NCBI RefSeq assembly: GCF_965638725.1
Contig: NC_134952.1
Coordinates: 58,692,065 to 58,756,064 of the forward strand
Length of the DNA stretch: 64,000 bases
Direction of reading: 5' to 3'
DNA from: Aptenodytes patagonicus
Taxonomy: Eukaryota > Chordata > Aves > Sphenisciformes > Spheniscidae
Shown: in pieces, positions 1-12,900 of the stretch
How positions within the stretch are numbered: position 1 is the stretch's first letter
Layout of the letters: each line of letters begins with the position of its first letter
Notes under the pieces: model-generated
The model's database searches: none
What the model was told of the DNA's origin: nothing
What the model saw: only the letters and a program-made list of their open reading frames with translations
Translations under genes and position numbers: made by a program

Positions 1-333
1 ATTCTCCGTCCCATCCAAGGCCACTTGGTGTGAAACAGAAACAGGCACTTGGTGTGAGCTGAAAACCTTACTAGTGTAGTAAGGTGATGAGGTCTTGGAG
101 CTTGGTTTGTTCCTCCCCATGCAGAATTCCCCAGATCCTTCAATTTTACTTTTTATTTTGGCCCTGCTCATTGTAGTCTGTCCAGCAATTGCAGACCATG
201 TAGTTGCGTACTGGTTCATATATGTTATTACACATTTTCTGTATACAGAATTCATACTAATACACAATGACAAGGTAAACTGTGGTTACATTTCTGAATT
301 CAGATTTTGGTTTTTGTGGCTTTGCTTTTTCAG
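1..333 (+). other. ARHGEF38: ARHGEF38 last intron (3' part)
   Basis: This AT-rich stretch precedes the SH3-coding exon. It ends in a T-rich tract and a CAG acceptor at 331-333. The open frame that runs through it has no similarity I recognise until the acceptor, so I read it as intron. The rest of the gene lies to the left of the window. Confidence 0.75.
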
Positions 334-519
334 ACCTTCTATGCTGTTTACGCATTTCAAGCAAGAAATGATCAGGAACTCAGTCTTCAGGAATATCAGA
401 AGGTTAGGATACTTCGGTTTTCTGACCTGAGTGGCAATAAAGAATGGTGGCTAGCAGAAGCAAAAGGTCAGAAAGGATATGTACCATCTAATTATCTCGG
501 GAAGATGACATATGCTTAG
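334..519 (+). CDS. ARHGEF38: ARHGEF38 terminal coding exon (C-terminal SH3 domain), partial gene
   Basis: ARHGEF38 is a Rho guanine-nucleotide exchange factor of the Tuba/DNMBP-like group, with a DH domain, a BAR domain and C-terminal SH3 domains. Only the last coding exon is here: 61 codons and a TAG stop at 517-519. The peptide is one SH3 fold. It starts with an ALYDY-like segment (FYAVYAFQA), continues with the acidic NDQELSL loop and the WW pair of EWWLAEA, and closes with GYVPSNYL, the SH3 signature that lines the proline-peptide groove. It ends in GKMTYA. The start is set by the CAG acceptor at 331-333, giving a phase-0 junction. The family and synteny next to INTS12 support the name; the DH and BAR exons lie outside the window. 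Another SH3 protein is possible from the peptide alone, but unlikely given the neighbours. Confidence 0.88.
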   Translation, partial: TFYAVYAFQARNDQELSLQEYQKVRILRFSDLSGNKEWWLAEAKGQKGYVPSNYLGKMTYA

Positions 520-1209
520 GAACAGAAGGGCCCATTGAGCCAGTTCCTCTGCAGTAGACAGAATAATCATCTATTACAGTTTGCAGCAAGCAAGGCAAAC
601 TCACAAGTGATTGACAGAAGCCATGGTATCTGGTACAGCAGACAGATGATATTGTGAACCTCCATCCTCCAAAAGCCATCACCTTGTCAAGACCTGAGGG
701 AGGAAACATTTAACAGGAAGACTGATTCTGATTAACATCCTGAAGAGCTTGCTTTTCTATTACCCCATAATTTTCTCTTTTGTCAAAGCGTCCTACGTCA
801 AAAGTCAACCTACAAGTACAAATCACAGCTAAAATTACGTTTTTCTTCCATGATATTTAGCAAATAATATTCAAGATGAAGAGAATTAGCCTTGAAAAAG
901 GACAAATTCAGTCTTCAGAGATGCTATAGTTCAGGCTGAATTGTTCCTCGATGAACATAGACATGTCTTAAAACTTGAGCTTTTTGGTTGTCTGTTTTTA
1001 TCCTCAGCCACTTTGGTAATGAACCTTTTTCTCAGTGGAGATTATTGGAGTGGGAAAAGAAAAAGGGTTTCATTTTTGTAGAAAACATTTCAACTTAAAA
1101 CATAACAAATGTGGTGGTACCAGTGGCTGGTCCCAGGGAAGAAGGTATGTTTAGTTAGATATAGAAATGGGGGGAGGGAAGGAAGGGGCACAAGAAAGAG
1201 GTACTGTGA

Positions 1210-1215
1210 AATAAA
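1210..1215 (+). terminator. ARHGEF38: Candidate proximal poly(A) signal of ARHGEF38
   Basis: Canonical AATAAA about 690 bases after the ARHGEF38 stop codon. It is the first on this strand after the stop that I noticed. Use is inferred, not shown. Confidence 0.35.
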
Positions 1216-1532
1216 GAAGTTATAATTTTCAACAGAATTACACAACTACTTCATATGGTAGGGAACAGTTTGTAGCAATATGAAAGCACCCCAGGTTTGA
1301 AATTCCACATGTCTCCACACTAACTGCTTTATAGTGCAAGATCTGTGTAGTGAAATGAAACCTGTGTTATTAGACTTGGGAAATTTATTAAGATTTAAAA
1401 AGAAAAAAAAAAAAAGTCAAGCAGTGCCTTTCAATGAATATTTACTGCCTATCTGATTCCTTAGGTCAGATACAGGGATCATAATGTTTAGTGAATAAGC
1501 TAGGACTTAAGATGCGTCAAAATTTCTCTTCC

Positions 1533-1550
1533 GGGGGGGGGGGGGGGGGG
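1533..1550 (+). repeat. G18 homopolymer
   Basis: An uninterrupted run of 18 G on the plus strand within the probable ARHGEF38 3' UTR or flank. It can form intermolecular or slipped G-quadruplexes. Its length is also a typical site of sequencing error. Confidence 0.95.
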
Positions 1551-4280
1551 AAATCATCATTCTCAAAGTGTCTGATGTTAGATTGAACAGTGAAGAATGT
1601 ATCGATGAGCCGATTCGCTGTTTGCAGAATTCAGAGTCAAAATTTTGCTAAAGTATCTTCAAAATGGTCAAGGCTATTTTAACAAGTTAATATAGTTCAC
1701 ATTGCATCCTCAATGAGCATAGAAAGCAAAAAAATCCCAAGGAAGGATCTGAATGTCAAGTAGTACTTCTTTAGGTTCACTGACTACAGCGATCCTTAGG
1801 TCAGGCTGCTGCCCTACACTTGAGCTAGAGTGAATAGTGATATAACAACATCTGGTTGCTATTACCATCGATAACTGAGTGTTCATCGCAATTTATTTCA
1901 ATACAGCAATGCCTAGATTTTCTAGTGATAAGTGAGGACCTTCTGGTGCTAAGCATTGCAAAAAGGAAACAAAAAAGTGACTATGCCTGCAGCAGATAGC
2001 GTAATTGAAGGTAAACTCCTGTCAGTATTTTCTGTAGTGCTGCATAATTGCTTATTACTGACTGACTATTAAAATTAAGGGGGGGTGTTGCTGATCAAGG
2101 GCATACAGAAACTGTTCTAAAGCTTTTGTGTAAGTTTCTACTTCCTATAGTTGAAGTGTGGGGTATGAAGATGAAATGATTCAAAACCCTTACCGAGATG
2201 TAATAGGAAATAACCTGTCAGCAAAGAAAGGATGAGAAAAGTTCGGGCAGTTGATGCGAACAATAGTTTTTGCTACACTAATGAACCTAGTTTCATTTTC
2301 TTTAGTGTCCCAAATTTTCATATTATTTTCCTAGAAAGGTAAAGAAAGTTCTCAGTCTTGCTCAGATGATGAACACAGTGGATCACAGAGATGAGAACCT
2401 GAAATTTGCGCTGGATTAAACCACATGATAGAGAAACTTTTTGAGTTCTCCGAGGTGGACATCCAGAAACTGGTATGTGAAACTCTGTGAACTACTGCAA
2501 TCCAATGAGCAGTAATAAGAGATAATGCATTATTTTGCCTAACTGTACATCACCTCATGCACTTAAATCTTTCTGTTGCCATAGCAAGCAAAACAGGTTC
2601 TCACTCATTTTATTAGTGGATGTAGCTGTTGTTACAGGAAACTTTGCCTTTAGTTAAATGACAAAAATAAAGCTTTGGAGAGGGAGTATCAGCTTGGAAG
2701 AATGGACTGAAAGACCCTACTAAGCTTGCACTGCTTTGGCTTTTATATTTTAAGACTATGGGGAAGATGCACGCAAGAAGCTTTTCAGTATGTCTTAAAA
2801 TTTATAATATTTTATTTGGAGATGATCTATACTTTGCAATAGTTGAAACAGTTTTAGAAGTGACTGAATTGTACTTAATAGGCTTAATGCAGTCATGTAA
2901 GCACAAAGATGAAGTTTTGTATTTCAGACAGTGAAATTAATTAAGGGCAAGAGTCAGGAAAGAAAGATTTCTGAAGTCTTAGCTCCGAGAACTCAGCTTG
3001 AGTCACAGGGAGAGCTCTGATTTTGAGTGTTAGGTACATTCCCCATGAAAAATCAGGCTCTGTGAAGGTGTCTCAAAGCATACTCAAATGCTGCTCTCCA
3101 AAATATTCACTAGGTATCCTGAAGTCACAAGGAATGAAGGATGCAATATACTGGAACTGGCCACCTAAATTCCACTGAACTTCTGTGGGACTTGGGAACT
3201 CCTAGAAGGCCATATGAAATCCCAGTGTATGGTTAGGACCCATAATGATTTTTATGTTGTGGGATAATTTATATGGCTTTATTATAGCCTCATAACTTGG
3301 GATCCAGAAAAAGTACTTTATTAGGTAGCCAGGTGGATTGGTTTACTTCATTTCAGAAATTCAAAGTTTCAGCTGTTATCATTTGATATTACAGATATAT
3401 TGCAAACTTTTATTTTTGTTTAAAACAGATGAATGCAAACCACAATTGCAAAAAATTAAGAGACACTCTTTGAATTTAAAGCCTTCCTACATTAAGGAGA
3501 TTTACAACAATTCATATTAGACTTGCTCAGACACATTTTTGTTAAGATAGTGCTTTAAACGCTAGAAACTGAGCTATGTTAGGGTTCCAGAAACTCCCAA
3601 GAGTATGCAGTGTTTTTGCAGCTGTTTCTTTAACGTAGAGAAGGTTACAGTATTCTAAGAGTTTTCTTATTCTGATTAATGACAAACTAATTTATTTTGA
3701 TTGAAGTAGGGACAGGCTGCAGTTTAATGGACCGATCTTGCATTTATTCAAATGTGCATTTTGCTTACTTGAACCATTGTGACAATAAGCACGTACAAGT
3801 ACTTCCAAGATTGGGTCCACCCAAACTGAAGTGTTTCTCCATTCAGGGAATATTTTTAAGTGTTGCCATTGACAACCTAGAACCCAGAAAGTGTCCAAGC
3901 CAATGAACAGCACAGAGTCTCTGTCTCTGACCCCTGGCACCTGTGTGCTTCACCATCTTCCCTCTGCTTGGACGGTGCTTGTGAACCTTAAGTAAGGATT
4001 GCATCTTTTCAATGCAAATACAGATCGAAGAACTATTCCTTCTGACTTTTCATCTTAGGAAGCTTCACTGAGTAATTACCTCCTTCAAACACTAAAGAAT
4101 ACTTTTGCTGTCATTTTAAGATAGCTTGTAAAAATGCAGATACGTGAAGCAGACCTAACACCTGCAATAGGAAACACAGCCATGACAATCCTTGTGCCTG
4201 TAGATCTATTACTGATAATTCCTCTTACAATATTGTTTGTTCAGAAATGGTGAAAAAATCTTCTTTTAAATTATTGTAAT

Positions 4281-4286
4281 AATAAA
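4281..4286 (+). terminator. ARHGEF38: Candidate distal poly(A) signal of ARHGEF38
   Basis: AATAAA followed by a TTTTTGTA stretch and then a long T run (about 4310-4325). This resembles a downstream U/GU-rich element. It would imply a 3' UTR of about 3.8 kb. Confidence 0.35.
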
Positions 4287-4300
4287 AATCTATTTTTGTA

Positions 4301-7300
4301 AAGATATGTTTCTTTTTTTTTTTTTAAACAAGACTTTTTCCAGAAGCAGAGAGCTTTATATGCTATCCAAGATCTGCCTTCTGTTGTGAACTATAAAAAG
4401 ATCACTGCAAAATTAGCAGGCAGAGGAAATGGGACAGTTGCCTCAGATAAAATGTTGCATTTCTAGTATGCATCCTAGCTTATCTATCAATATATTAGAA
4501 CTAGTCAAACACTATCAAAATACTGAGCAAGTTTCAAAATACACTTCAAGTTTCCAAATGTCAGCTTAGTTCTGTTCTTTTCTAGCTGCTCCTGAGGTCG
4601 TGACCATTATTTACTGCTGTGTCCAGCCAGAGGTCTGTCATGAGTTGTAATAGATAAAAGCTTGTGTCACTAAAATAAGTTACAGAACTTTGTGTTAGAT
4701 CTTTCCTCTTAGACCCAGATATCACCAGCATCCCCTAGTCCGGCCAGAAGGAGCACTCATGGAACCAGAGTAACCTATCATTTCACATTACTAAGGGTAT
4801 CGGTATTTGGGCATCTATGAAAAACATCATATTTAAGTGGAAGTAAAATATTACCATACCAATTTATAAAATGGATAAGGAAAGTCAAGTAGGTATTTTT
4901 ACAGTAAATCACAGAGCAATTTGGTTTGGGGATAGAAAAATCACAGGACTATTTTCCAGTTTTTTTTTTTCTAAATATGAGGTATGCTTCTCAAAATTCA
5001 GAAGGGCGTTCCTTCTTTCTGCCCTACACTAGATTCCTCAACCTGACGTGCAAATTCAGTCAAACAATCCTGTAGAACAGACTCCTTTCCTGAAAATACA
5101 GTTGTTAATTCCATCCTAACTATAACTTCAAAGCAGAAAGCAACTGTTCCCTTCAATCTACTCTGTTTTTCAGCAGTGCCTATCTCAAATATTCAAGCTA
5201 AACACTTGATTTAAAAGACCAGGTCTATGCTATAAATCCTTCCTGATATAATACTTCAAAGAATCACAATCCTAACTGACATTTTTATACCAACAGAAGG
5301 AGACTTTATATTTCATTTAGGAAGCTGGGAAAGTTACAGTGGAAGAAAGTCTTTTGCCGATACAAATTGCAGCTCTATTGCAGATTTTGCTAATACAGTG
5401 ATATCAGCAAGTCCAGCTAGACTTGGCCTTATTAGAGGGAAAAGACAGGCATGCATAAAAAGGTATAGCATAGGTTATTTTATTCTAAATGAATAAGAGA
5501 GAACCTACAGTCAACCCATGCCAGAGTTATAGATGTAAAAACATCAGGATACACTTGAATCAGGTCTCAGAGGTATTTTAAATGCACTAGCTACCACAAT
5601 TTAAAAACAAAGATAAAATTTTTCTGCCTTTGTTCACCCCACACGTGGTACCTAAAGTCATCTGCACAGTTCAGATGTAAGCTCCTGAACTCTCGCAAGC
5701 AAAACCGTACGTATATTCAAAGGCAAGACAGAGGCAGCTAGCACCTTGAACCTTCCTGTGGGAGCAAGTTTTACTACTAGAGTGAACACTTTACATAGGA
5801 GCACTCCAGCCATTAAAAGAATCTATCTTCATGCTCTACAATGTAGGCAACATTCTTCTGATTAACATTTAGGAAGAAAACATGCCTTCTGTTTGCTAGT
5901 GGAAACTGCTTCAGTGTCTTTTCCTATTATACCACCATTAAAAACCTTCTGTGCTAGACAGGAAGAAGGATGGGCTGATCGAAAAGCAGTAGAAGTTCTA
6001 GATTCCTCCTCCTCATGCTGTTATTTTTAAATCGCCCTGGAAGCCACAGGCACTACAAAGACAAAGCCTTTCTTTTGCTCCTCCACAGGAAGTAATAGTT
6101 GAAGAAGTATGCAAATTCTCCAGGTAGCTAAGGCAATCCTGAGTAAATGAGCCTATTCCTTTGGATGTTGAAGGAACCTTAGCCTAAATCTTAATTGTGG
6201 AGAAGGGAAAAGAGGTATGGGAAATAGCTGCATGTATCAGCTTTACACATACTTAAAATACAAGATGGCTAAGAAAAGCTGTAGCTTACACCTACCTACA
6301 AAAGTCTGAGATGTTTTCACGTTTAGAGATGCTCCCCTCATCATAGAGGGAACTGCTGGGTGCTGGTCACAGACAGCAAAGACTCAAGACCCTTTTCCAA
6401 TGCTCTGCCTGAGCCAGTTCTTGAGAACTGAACAAAACCTGGAGCAGCTGGGATGAAGAGAGTGAGCACAGGCTGTGAAGAACAGCTCAGGGGTGTGAGT
6501 GGGGAGCTGGAAGACCTCATACTTTCTCAACTACCTGTCTTAGTCATGGTGGTAAAGCATTAAGTGTAACCCGTGTGTGGCTGGGACAGGTTTGAAGGAA
6601 TGTAACAGAATCCGGCAGGATACGCAGAAATAGCTGAAGGGAGGCCTGTGGGTGTAAGAGCTAGGTCTAGTCAGGAAAAAGCCACGAATGCCTCCACAGG
6701 AAGCTCCCGAGAGGCAGTCACAGCGCCTACAAACCTCCTTTGTAACAGCAGCTGGGCTAAGCACAAGATCGTGCTGGGGCGTGGAGGGGGCTTATGTTCT
6801 GCAAAATGAAGAGAGACAAAGCTGATCCCACCCAAGGCCCTGGAAGTGGGAATTTAACGTATTCAGCTTGAACAATACCCACACACAGAGACAAATTCCT
6901 CTTCCTTCCCCACCCCCCCCTTCAAGTTCGTAGTATTATTAGCAGTTAGGCAGAGGACCCAAGATGCTGCTAGGATACAAGTCACCTTGGACACTGCCGA
7001 TGTCTGGATGCAACTCTGCCCTGGCACAGCTTCTCTCTTGCAATAATCCCATGGCATCTGCTTCATTTGCTCCTGGAACTGAGACACGAAATAACAATGA
7101 AACACAGATATGTAAACACAGATACGACAGTTCCCATGAAAGTTGCGTGGAACATGTCACTCAGTATAACGAGAACACTTTTCCTATGCAGGGTTAAAAA
7201 AACAATTTTTTTCATTATCCTTTATGAAAGCAAAATATGAACCCTCATTTTCACAAAGGGCTAAAGGAATATATTTGGATCTCTGAGCAATCTTTTCTAC

Positions 7301-9030
7301 TTGAAAATCTATGCTATTACAAATATTTTTGACCTATTTTAACAGCTAACATACCTTATATCACTATTTCAGATACCCGCAAATCCACAACAGAACTAGT
7401 AGAGGGGAAAAAAGGAAATCTGTGAGTTGAGGAGAAAGGAAGAGGGTTTCTGAATACCTCTGCCCCCTGCCCAAATCAAACAAACCCTTTGTCCCATGAA
7501 TGCTATGGGAGGGACAGTGGCATATTCGGATCCCCATTCTGGGTTACATGGATCCTAATACTTGACCTCCCAAGTTCCAGACCCAGCTAGCCAACCTGAA
7601 ACCCAAGCAAGGAGCTTGCCACGGGTCTTAGATTAATACGAATCCAACACTGTGCAACATCAGAACTGGTGTGGTACCATAATACAGCTGGGTAGGGTCT
7701 GTGTCCTAGCATTTCTTTGTGAATATGTTTTTGCAGCCAGGAGATTGGAATCAACTTTCAATAAGCTTAAGACTCTTCTAAATTTCCAACATGCCCTGGC
7801 CCGTCTCTCCAAATTGCAGCTGGAAATCCAACCCTTCTCCCCAGGCTTAAACCCATCTACATACAAGCCTTGAAAGATCCAGTGCCAATATCCAGTTAGA
7901 AGTAGTTCTGTAACACTTGTTAGTAAATTCAAATACAGGGTCTTCCAGCAGATTTGGGAAAGCACGCATGAGTCGAGTCCTCCCTCTGAAATACAAATCA
8001 CTGAGGGGAAGGGGAAAGAAATTGCACTTTTAGAATATACACAATTCATTTGCTACTTCGAGTATCATGAAGGAAGACATGCACTTGTATGCATCTATGT
8101 CTGTTTCTATCTCCTACAGAAATTGCTGGAAAAGGTTTTCCAACCAATTTCAAAACTCTGTAATAGACATATTTTTAAAAAAGCAACAACCCCTCCCATT
8201 AGAAACTAGCTGACAGGGCTAGAAAAGGGTTTTTATCTACCAACACTGTCACTAACTACCAAAGAGATTTCTGCCTTTGCAGAAGTTGTATTTTTTTTCT
8301 TGTATAAGAAAACGGTAATTTAAAACAATAATCATACAGGCTATGGTAGAACAGTTAAGAGACTAGAGGCTTCATTTTCCAAGATAGGTTGGCAGGCAAT
8401 ACTACTTTGATACATGCAAGGCTTGTGAATTTTATAGCAATACAGCATGGAATACTTAGGTGATCAAAAAGTCTTATGCATTTCAGGTGTGCCAAAAAGG
8501 AAGCTAACATTGACACCTAAGACTATTTCCTTCATTTTCTTCTATTTTTCCCCTCTCTCACATCACCAAGACAATGCGGTTCAATCAGACTGTGCTTTTA
8601 ATTAAAATATACACTGCCTACCACTTATTTTCCATTCATATTCAACAGGACAATATTAAGGTTCTTTACAGATTAAGAAAGCTTGAAAACACTGTTTTGG
8701 CTCTCTTCCGCTCTTTTAAACAGGTTAGGGGCCATTTATCTTCTGCCAGTGCTCTTTTCTCCTCCCTCAGAGAATTACAACACCACCACGACCCATGAAG
8801 TTTCTCACTGTATAAAAACAAAATAGGCCACTTAAAATTCTCACTTTAAATAGAATACGTTGTTTAACAGTTCATTTTTTAAATTGTTTAAAAGAAAACA
8901 TATTTTTTCCCCTAAGGAACTGTATAATTTGGGATAAACTTCATTAACTCTGCACAATATAGACAACTCTGAACAGGTGAAGCATTTGAAGCATTGGAAA
9001 ATGGGGTAAAAGAAAAGCAGCAATAATTTC
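4301..9030. other. Intergenic region between ARHGEF38 and INTS12 3' ends
   Basis: This is the tail-to-tail spacer between two genes. Short open frames on both strands (for example near 6540-7197 and 7652-8049) start at non-ATG codons or lack recognisable domains, and they overlap each other on opposite strands. A slightly GC-richer patch lies at about 6340-7200. I see no RNA gene or recognisable mobile element. Confidence 0.6.
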
Positions 9031-9046
9031 CCAGATTAACAGTACT

Positions 9047-9052
9047 TTTATT
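9047..9052 (-). terminator. INTS12: Candidate INTS12 poly(A) signal
   Basis: TTTATT on the plus strand reads AATAAA on the minus strand, about 360 bases after the INTS12 stop. A second copy at 9089-9094 is slightly upstream in the mRNA. Either would give a 3' UTR of 0.3-0.4 kb. Confidence 0.5.
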
Positions 9053-9408
9053 AATAACGTTTAAGAATGACAGTTTCAGTAAGTTCAATTTATTACGTGT
9101 CCACATAAATGTTGTTTTTTTTTTTTTATACTCCAAAATACCCAACTTTTACAATTTCAAGTTTCAGTGCTTTGAGCTAAAAAACAGGAGCATATAATAG
9201 GGAATTCCTCCAACATATTCAATTCATAGATTTGCAACGTCAGAAGGAATACTAGGATTATCAAAGTTTGACTTCCTGTATAACATACGTTTTGGGCTTC
9301 CCTGATTTAACTACTGTTTCAGTCCAGTAACCGGGGGATTTTCTTTAAGAAAAACACCAACGCTGCTGTTTCACAGAACACAACCAACAAAATTAGCAAG
9401 CAGCCATA

Positions 9409-9990
9409 CTACTTCTTGAGTTTCTTTTGAGCAGCCTTCTTCTTGACCATTTGTAACCTCTTCATAGCATTGAGCTGAGATTCCTGAGAAGTCGGGCCTT
9501 TTAGGGAGGTTGACTGATTACCAGTATCTGCCGTGGTTTTGCTTGCACTGCCCCCGCTGTTACCCGCAGTCCCACTGTTGCCATTCCCACTGCTCACCTG
9601 GCTGCTGGTGCTCGGTGCAGTACTGCTGGGACTAGGAAGACCTACTTTGCTGACATTGTCGCTGCTTACCGAGCGGCTAAGAGTGGTTTTCCCCAGTGTC
9701 AGAGGTGGAGGAGGTTTCAGCTGAACAGGGTTTGTGCTGTTGTTGGCAGAAGCTATTTTTGACCCTAGTCCCGTTTTGGAAGTTGCCAACCCTGACAAAC
9801 CCACAGGTTTCTGGTTGTTTGAAGAAGCTGCAGGTTTCCCACTGGCGCTCTGTGCTGTTGATCCTAGTTTGGCAGTTGATGGATTGGCAGAGGAGGTTTT
9901 GGCTGCAAAAGCAGCCCATCCTGTAAGGCCACTGGTTGCTGAAGAGGAAACACTTGTACTGGCTGAGTTCCCCGAAATGGCTGCTGAGGT
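9409..9990 (-). CDS. INTS12: INTS12 coding exon 6 (C-terminal tail)
   Basis: Residues 271-463. The acceptor AG is at 9992-9991 (CT on plus). The exon begins with TSAAISGNS in phase 0 after the preceding exon's AAG codon. It encodes a Ser/Thr/Gly/Asn-rich disordered stretch containing [10 protein letters not shown], the proline run [12 protein letters not shown] and [19 protein letters not shown]. It ends in a lysine-rich tail and a TAG stop (9411-9409). Confidence 0.96.
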   Translation of the reverse strand, partial: TSAAISGNSASTSVSSSATSGLTGWAAFAAKTSSANPSTAKLGSTAQSASGKPAASSNNQKPVGLSGLATSKTGLGSKIASANNSTNPVQLKPPPPLTLGKTTLSRSVSSDNVSKVGLPSPSSTAPSTSSQVSSGNGNSGTAGNSGGSASKTTADTGNQSTSLKGPTSQESQLNAMKRLQMVKKKAAQKKLKK

Positions 9991-12900
9991 CTAAAATAAA
10001 TAAAGCATTCTCATTATAGCAGCATCTATTTGTGTAACACATCACAGCAGGAATAGATCAAGCCTCTGTTTCAGTTCTTTTCCAAGGAACACCCAGCGGA
10101 CAATATTTCATCACTGGTCACTACAGTTGAAAGTATTAACAAGTAAAGGAAAGGATGCCAGGTGCAGCCAGCTTTTAAATTTCCCAGCCACATAAAACCA
10201 GTATTACCTTTTCTTCCCTTTCGTCTATACAGCTAGCAGGCTATCATATGGCATTGTGATCCCCCCATAAACTCTAAAAGACAGTTTAACTGAAGTAACT
10301 ACAAAAAGCCCAAATTTGTGAAGTATAAAAAAAGGGAGGCAAGCCACCACCTTTTATTGTTTACTGTCATTACTTGGTGTCACTTTTTAACAAGATGACA
10401 GATGCTCAGAGAAAAATCAGACACTGAGCAATTAAGTATTGCATTTATCACAGTCTTTTGGTCAAACAAGCAGTGTCTAAACTTTTATCTTTCCTTCCCT
10501 TCCCTCCTCTTGGTTCTTAGCAGCCTGTACCATAGATGCAATTTAATTAAAAAAAAAAAAAAAAAAGTCACTGGACTTCTTTCCTGTAGTCTTCCCATTC
10601 AGGTACTGCAAAAGACAAACCTCCTGCAAACAAAGTTTTCCTTGCCTGCAAAGTGCTATACACATTAACTGCAGTTCCCACACCTTAAACACTATAATCC
10701 CCAGTCTTCAGATGGGGATAATACACACGTTGAATTATTAAACCAGAGTTATACCAAATGGCAGAGTCAAAACAGAAATTAAACCCCTCTATTTAAGTAA
10801 TACCCCTTCTATAATATATCCAGACAGTTTCTAAACAGTAAAGATGACGGATGAAATCAGGCATCACTCTTGCAACCCGTTTAGGCACGTAAATAACTCT
10901 GCTGAGGTGAAAAAAGTTATTCACCAGTGTAAGTGGTTGAGCAATAGCCATCATATTGTTCATGATAGTTTGCATCCAGGCAGAGCAATGGCAAACATAA
11001 CTTTGAGCACATGAATAATTGCTTTGATTCTGAGTTAAAGATGTGTTTTCCTAGGTGAGGGTCATGCTTTGTTAGACTACTATGTTATTTATTACACTGC
11101 TTCTGGTTTACCACCTTTGACCAACTTGTGACAATATTCATTAAATAACTTGGAGAAACAGAAACATGAGGCAACATATGCAAGAAGCAGCAGCCTCCTA
11201 AATTAGATCTCAGAGAGTCAGCTAGAGTTTCCCTATTATGATGAGGGGAAGCCTTCTAACTATCAAAATATGCATGTTACTTGACCACAGAGAACAAATC
11301 ATATCTTTTATACAATTCATAGAATCATAGAATGCTTTGGGTTGGAAGGGACCTTAAAGATCATCTAGTTCCAACCCCCCCTCCCATGGGCAGGGACACC
11401 TTCTACTAAATCAGGTTGCTCAAAGCCTCATCCAACCTGACCTTGAACACTTCCAGGGAGGGGGCATTCACAACTTCTCTGGGCAACCTGTTCCAGTGTC
11501 TCACCACCCTCACAGTAAAGAATTTCTTCCTAATATCTAGTAAGATCTACCCTGTTTCAGTTTAAAACTGTTACCCCTAGTCCTATCACTACACTCCCTG
11601 ATAAAGAGTCCCTCCCCACCTTTCCTGTAGGCCCCCTTTAAGTACTGGAAGGCTGCTACAAGGTCTCTCCAGAGCTTTCTCTTCTCCAGGCTAAACAACC
11701 CCAACTCTCTCAGCCTGTCCTCATAGGGGCCCTCCTCTGGACCCGCTCCAACAGGTCCGTGTCTTTCTTACGCTGGGGGCCCCACAGCTGGACACAGTAC
11801 TCCAGGTGGGGTCTCACCAGAGCAGAGTAGAGGGGAAGAATCACCTCCCTCAACCTGCTGGCCACGTTGCTTTTGAGGCAGCCCAGGATGCGGATTGGCT
11901 TTCTGGGCTGCGAGTGCACATTTATGAGGATTTCTGCTTGTATGAAATATCATTAAAAAAATCCATAAATTCCATTCTCTCCCTTGTAACATAAAAACAC
12001 AGTCAAGAGCTGGATGCTTTAGGGACTTGAATTGAAGTTTTTTTCCCTACTCTTTTAGTGTTAATGCAAAACCACTATGCTATGGTACTACTCAGTACAT
12101 ATAGTATAGCAGACTATTTTCATTCATGGTTCTTGTGAGAAAAGATGGGTCTAATTGGAAAAATGATAACCTAAATGATAAACTCTTCCTCTGGAAAATT
12201 TAAACTACATTACCTTGACTTCTGTTCTCTTGAATGCTAGAAAAGTTGGTGGGGTCTCGGGTTTCAACTTAATTTCTGGCTTCTTGACCAATGGATCCTT
12301 CACAGCTGGTGCAACTAAAACCGCTGCAGGAGCTGGTTTTTGAGGTGGTTTTTGTGTCTTCTGAGCCTGTGTAAGTGGTAGGAAAAAACCCCCAAAATTA
12401 GTTATGGGGCCCATAACGTTGACTGTTTTGATTGTTAACAAAAAGCATGAGCATTATCGATTTCAATCTAGCCTTTACAATTTCAAGCTGAACAGTGCGT
12501 CAGAAATAAGGTAATAGGGGATGTGGAGGTAGTGCTGAGTATGATATTGGGGACAGAGTCCAGCCAAAAAGCATACTGAATAGGACTTTCTATTTCAGCA
12601 TGGAAAGAGCGGCAGTGTTGACACTTAGGGAACAGGAAAGTACTGGGCCTTCACAGAAATAAGGCAAGGACAGGTGAACTTGAGGAAGACAGGGACATAA
12701 TCCAGCAGTACTGGGATGCAGGCTGCAAGAGTCTGCTAAGAAGTGGCAAGTAAAATGGTAGAATTTATGCTGAAACAAAAAAAGGAAAGGGCATATTGAA
12801 GGCAAACGTTGAATGGCTGCAATGGCTATCCTGTGCAATAACTGACCTCAAGCAAACACTCCTCTGAGTTCAAAGGCCTGATGATCATCAGAATAATCAT

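Larger units (their letters stand above)
520..4300 (+). other. ARHGEF38: Probable ARHGEF38 3' UTR and downstream flank
   Basis: No coding exon is recognisable here. AATAAA signals on the plus strand at 1210-1215, 2666-2671 and 4281-4286 are candidate polyadenylation signals. The last is followed within about 30 bases by a T-rich tract, which makes it a plausible distal site. The true mRNA end cannot be decided from sequence alone. A G18 homopolymer lies at 1533-1550. Confidence 0.45.
9991..12213 (-). other. INTS12: INTS12 intron between coding exons 6 and 5
   Basis: Holds an A18 tract at 10549-10566 and a 5'-truncated CR1 LINE at about 11317-11924. Nothing else is recognised. Confidence 0.85.

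Noticed and set aside
95-430. 111-codon plus-strand frame with hydrophobic stretches before the ARHGEF38 exon
   Set aside because: It runs through intron into the SH3 exon in the wrong frame; the SH3 peptide is encoded in another frame from 334.
9533-9994. Plus-strand open frames of 63-86 codons opposite the INTS12 last exon
   Set aside because: Antisense shadows of the low-complexity INTS12 tail; the minus-strand frame matches the known protein.
11768-11994. Additional small frames on both strands across the 11.3 kb CR1
   Set aside because: Off-frame readings of the CR1 fragment; only 11919-11710 on minus matches CR1 ORF2.
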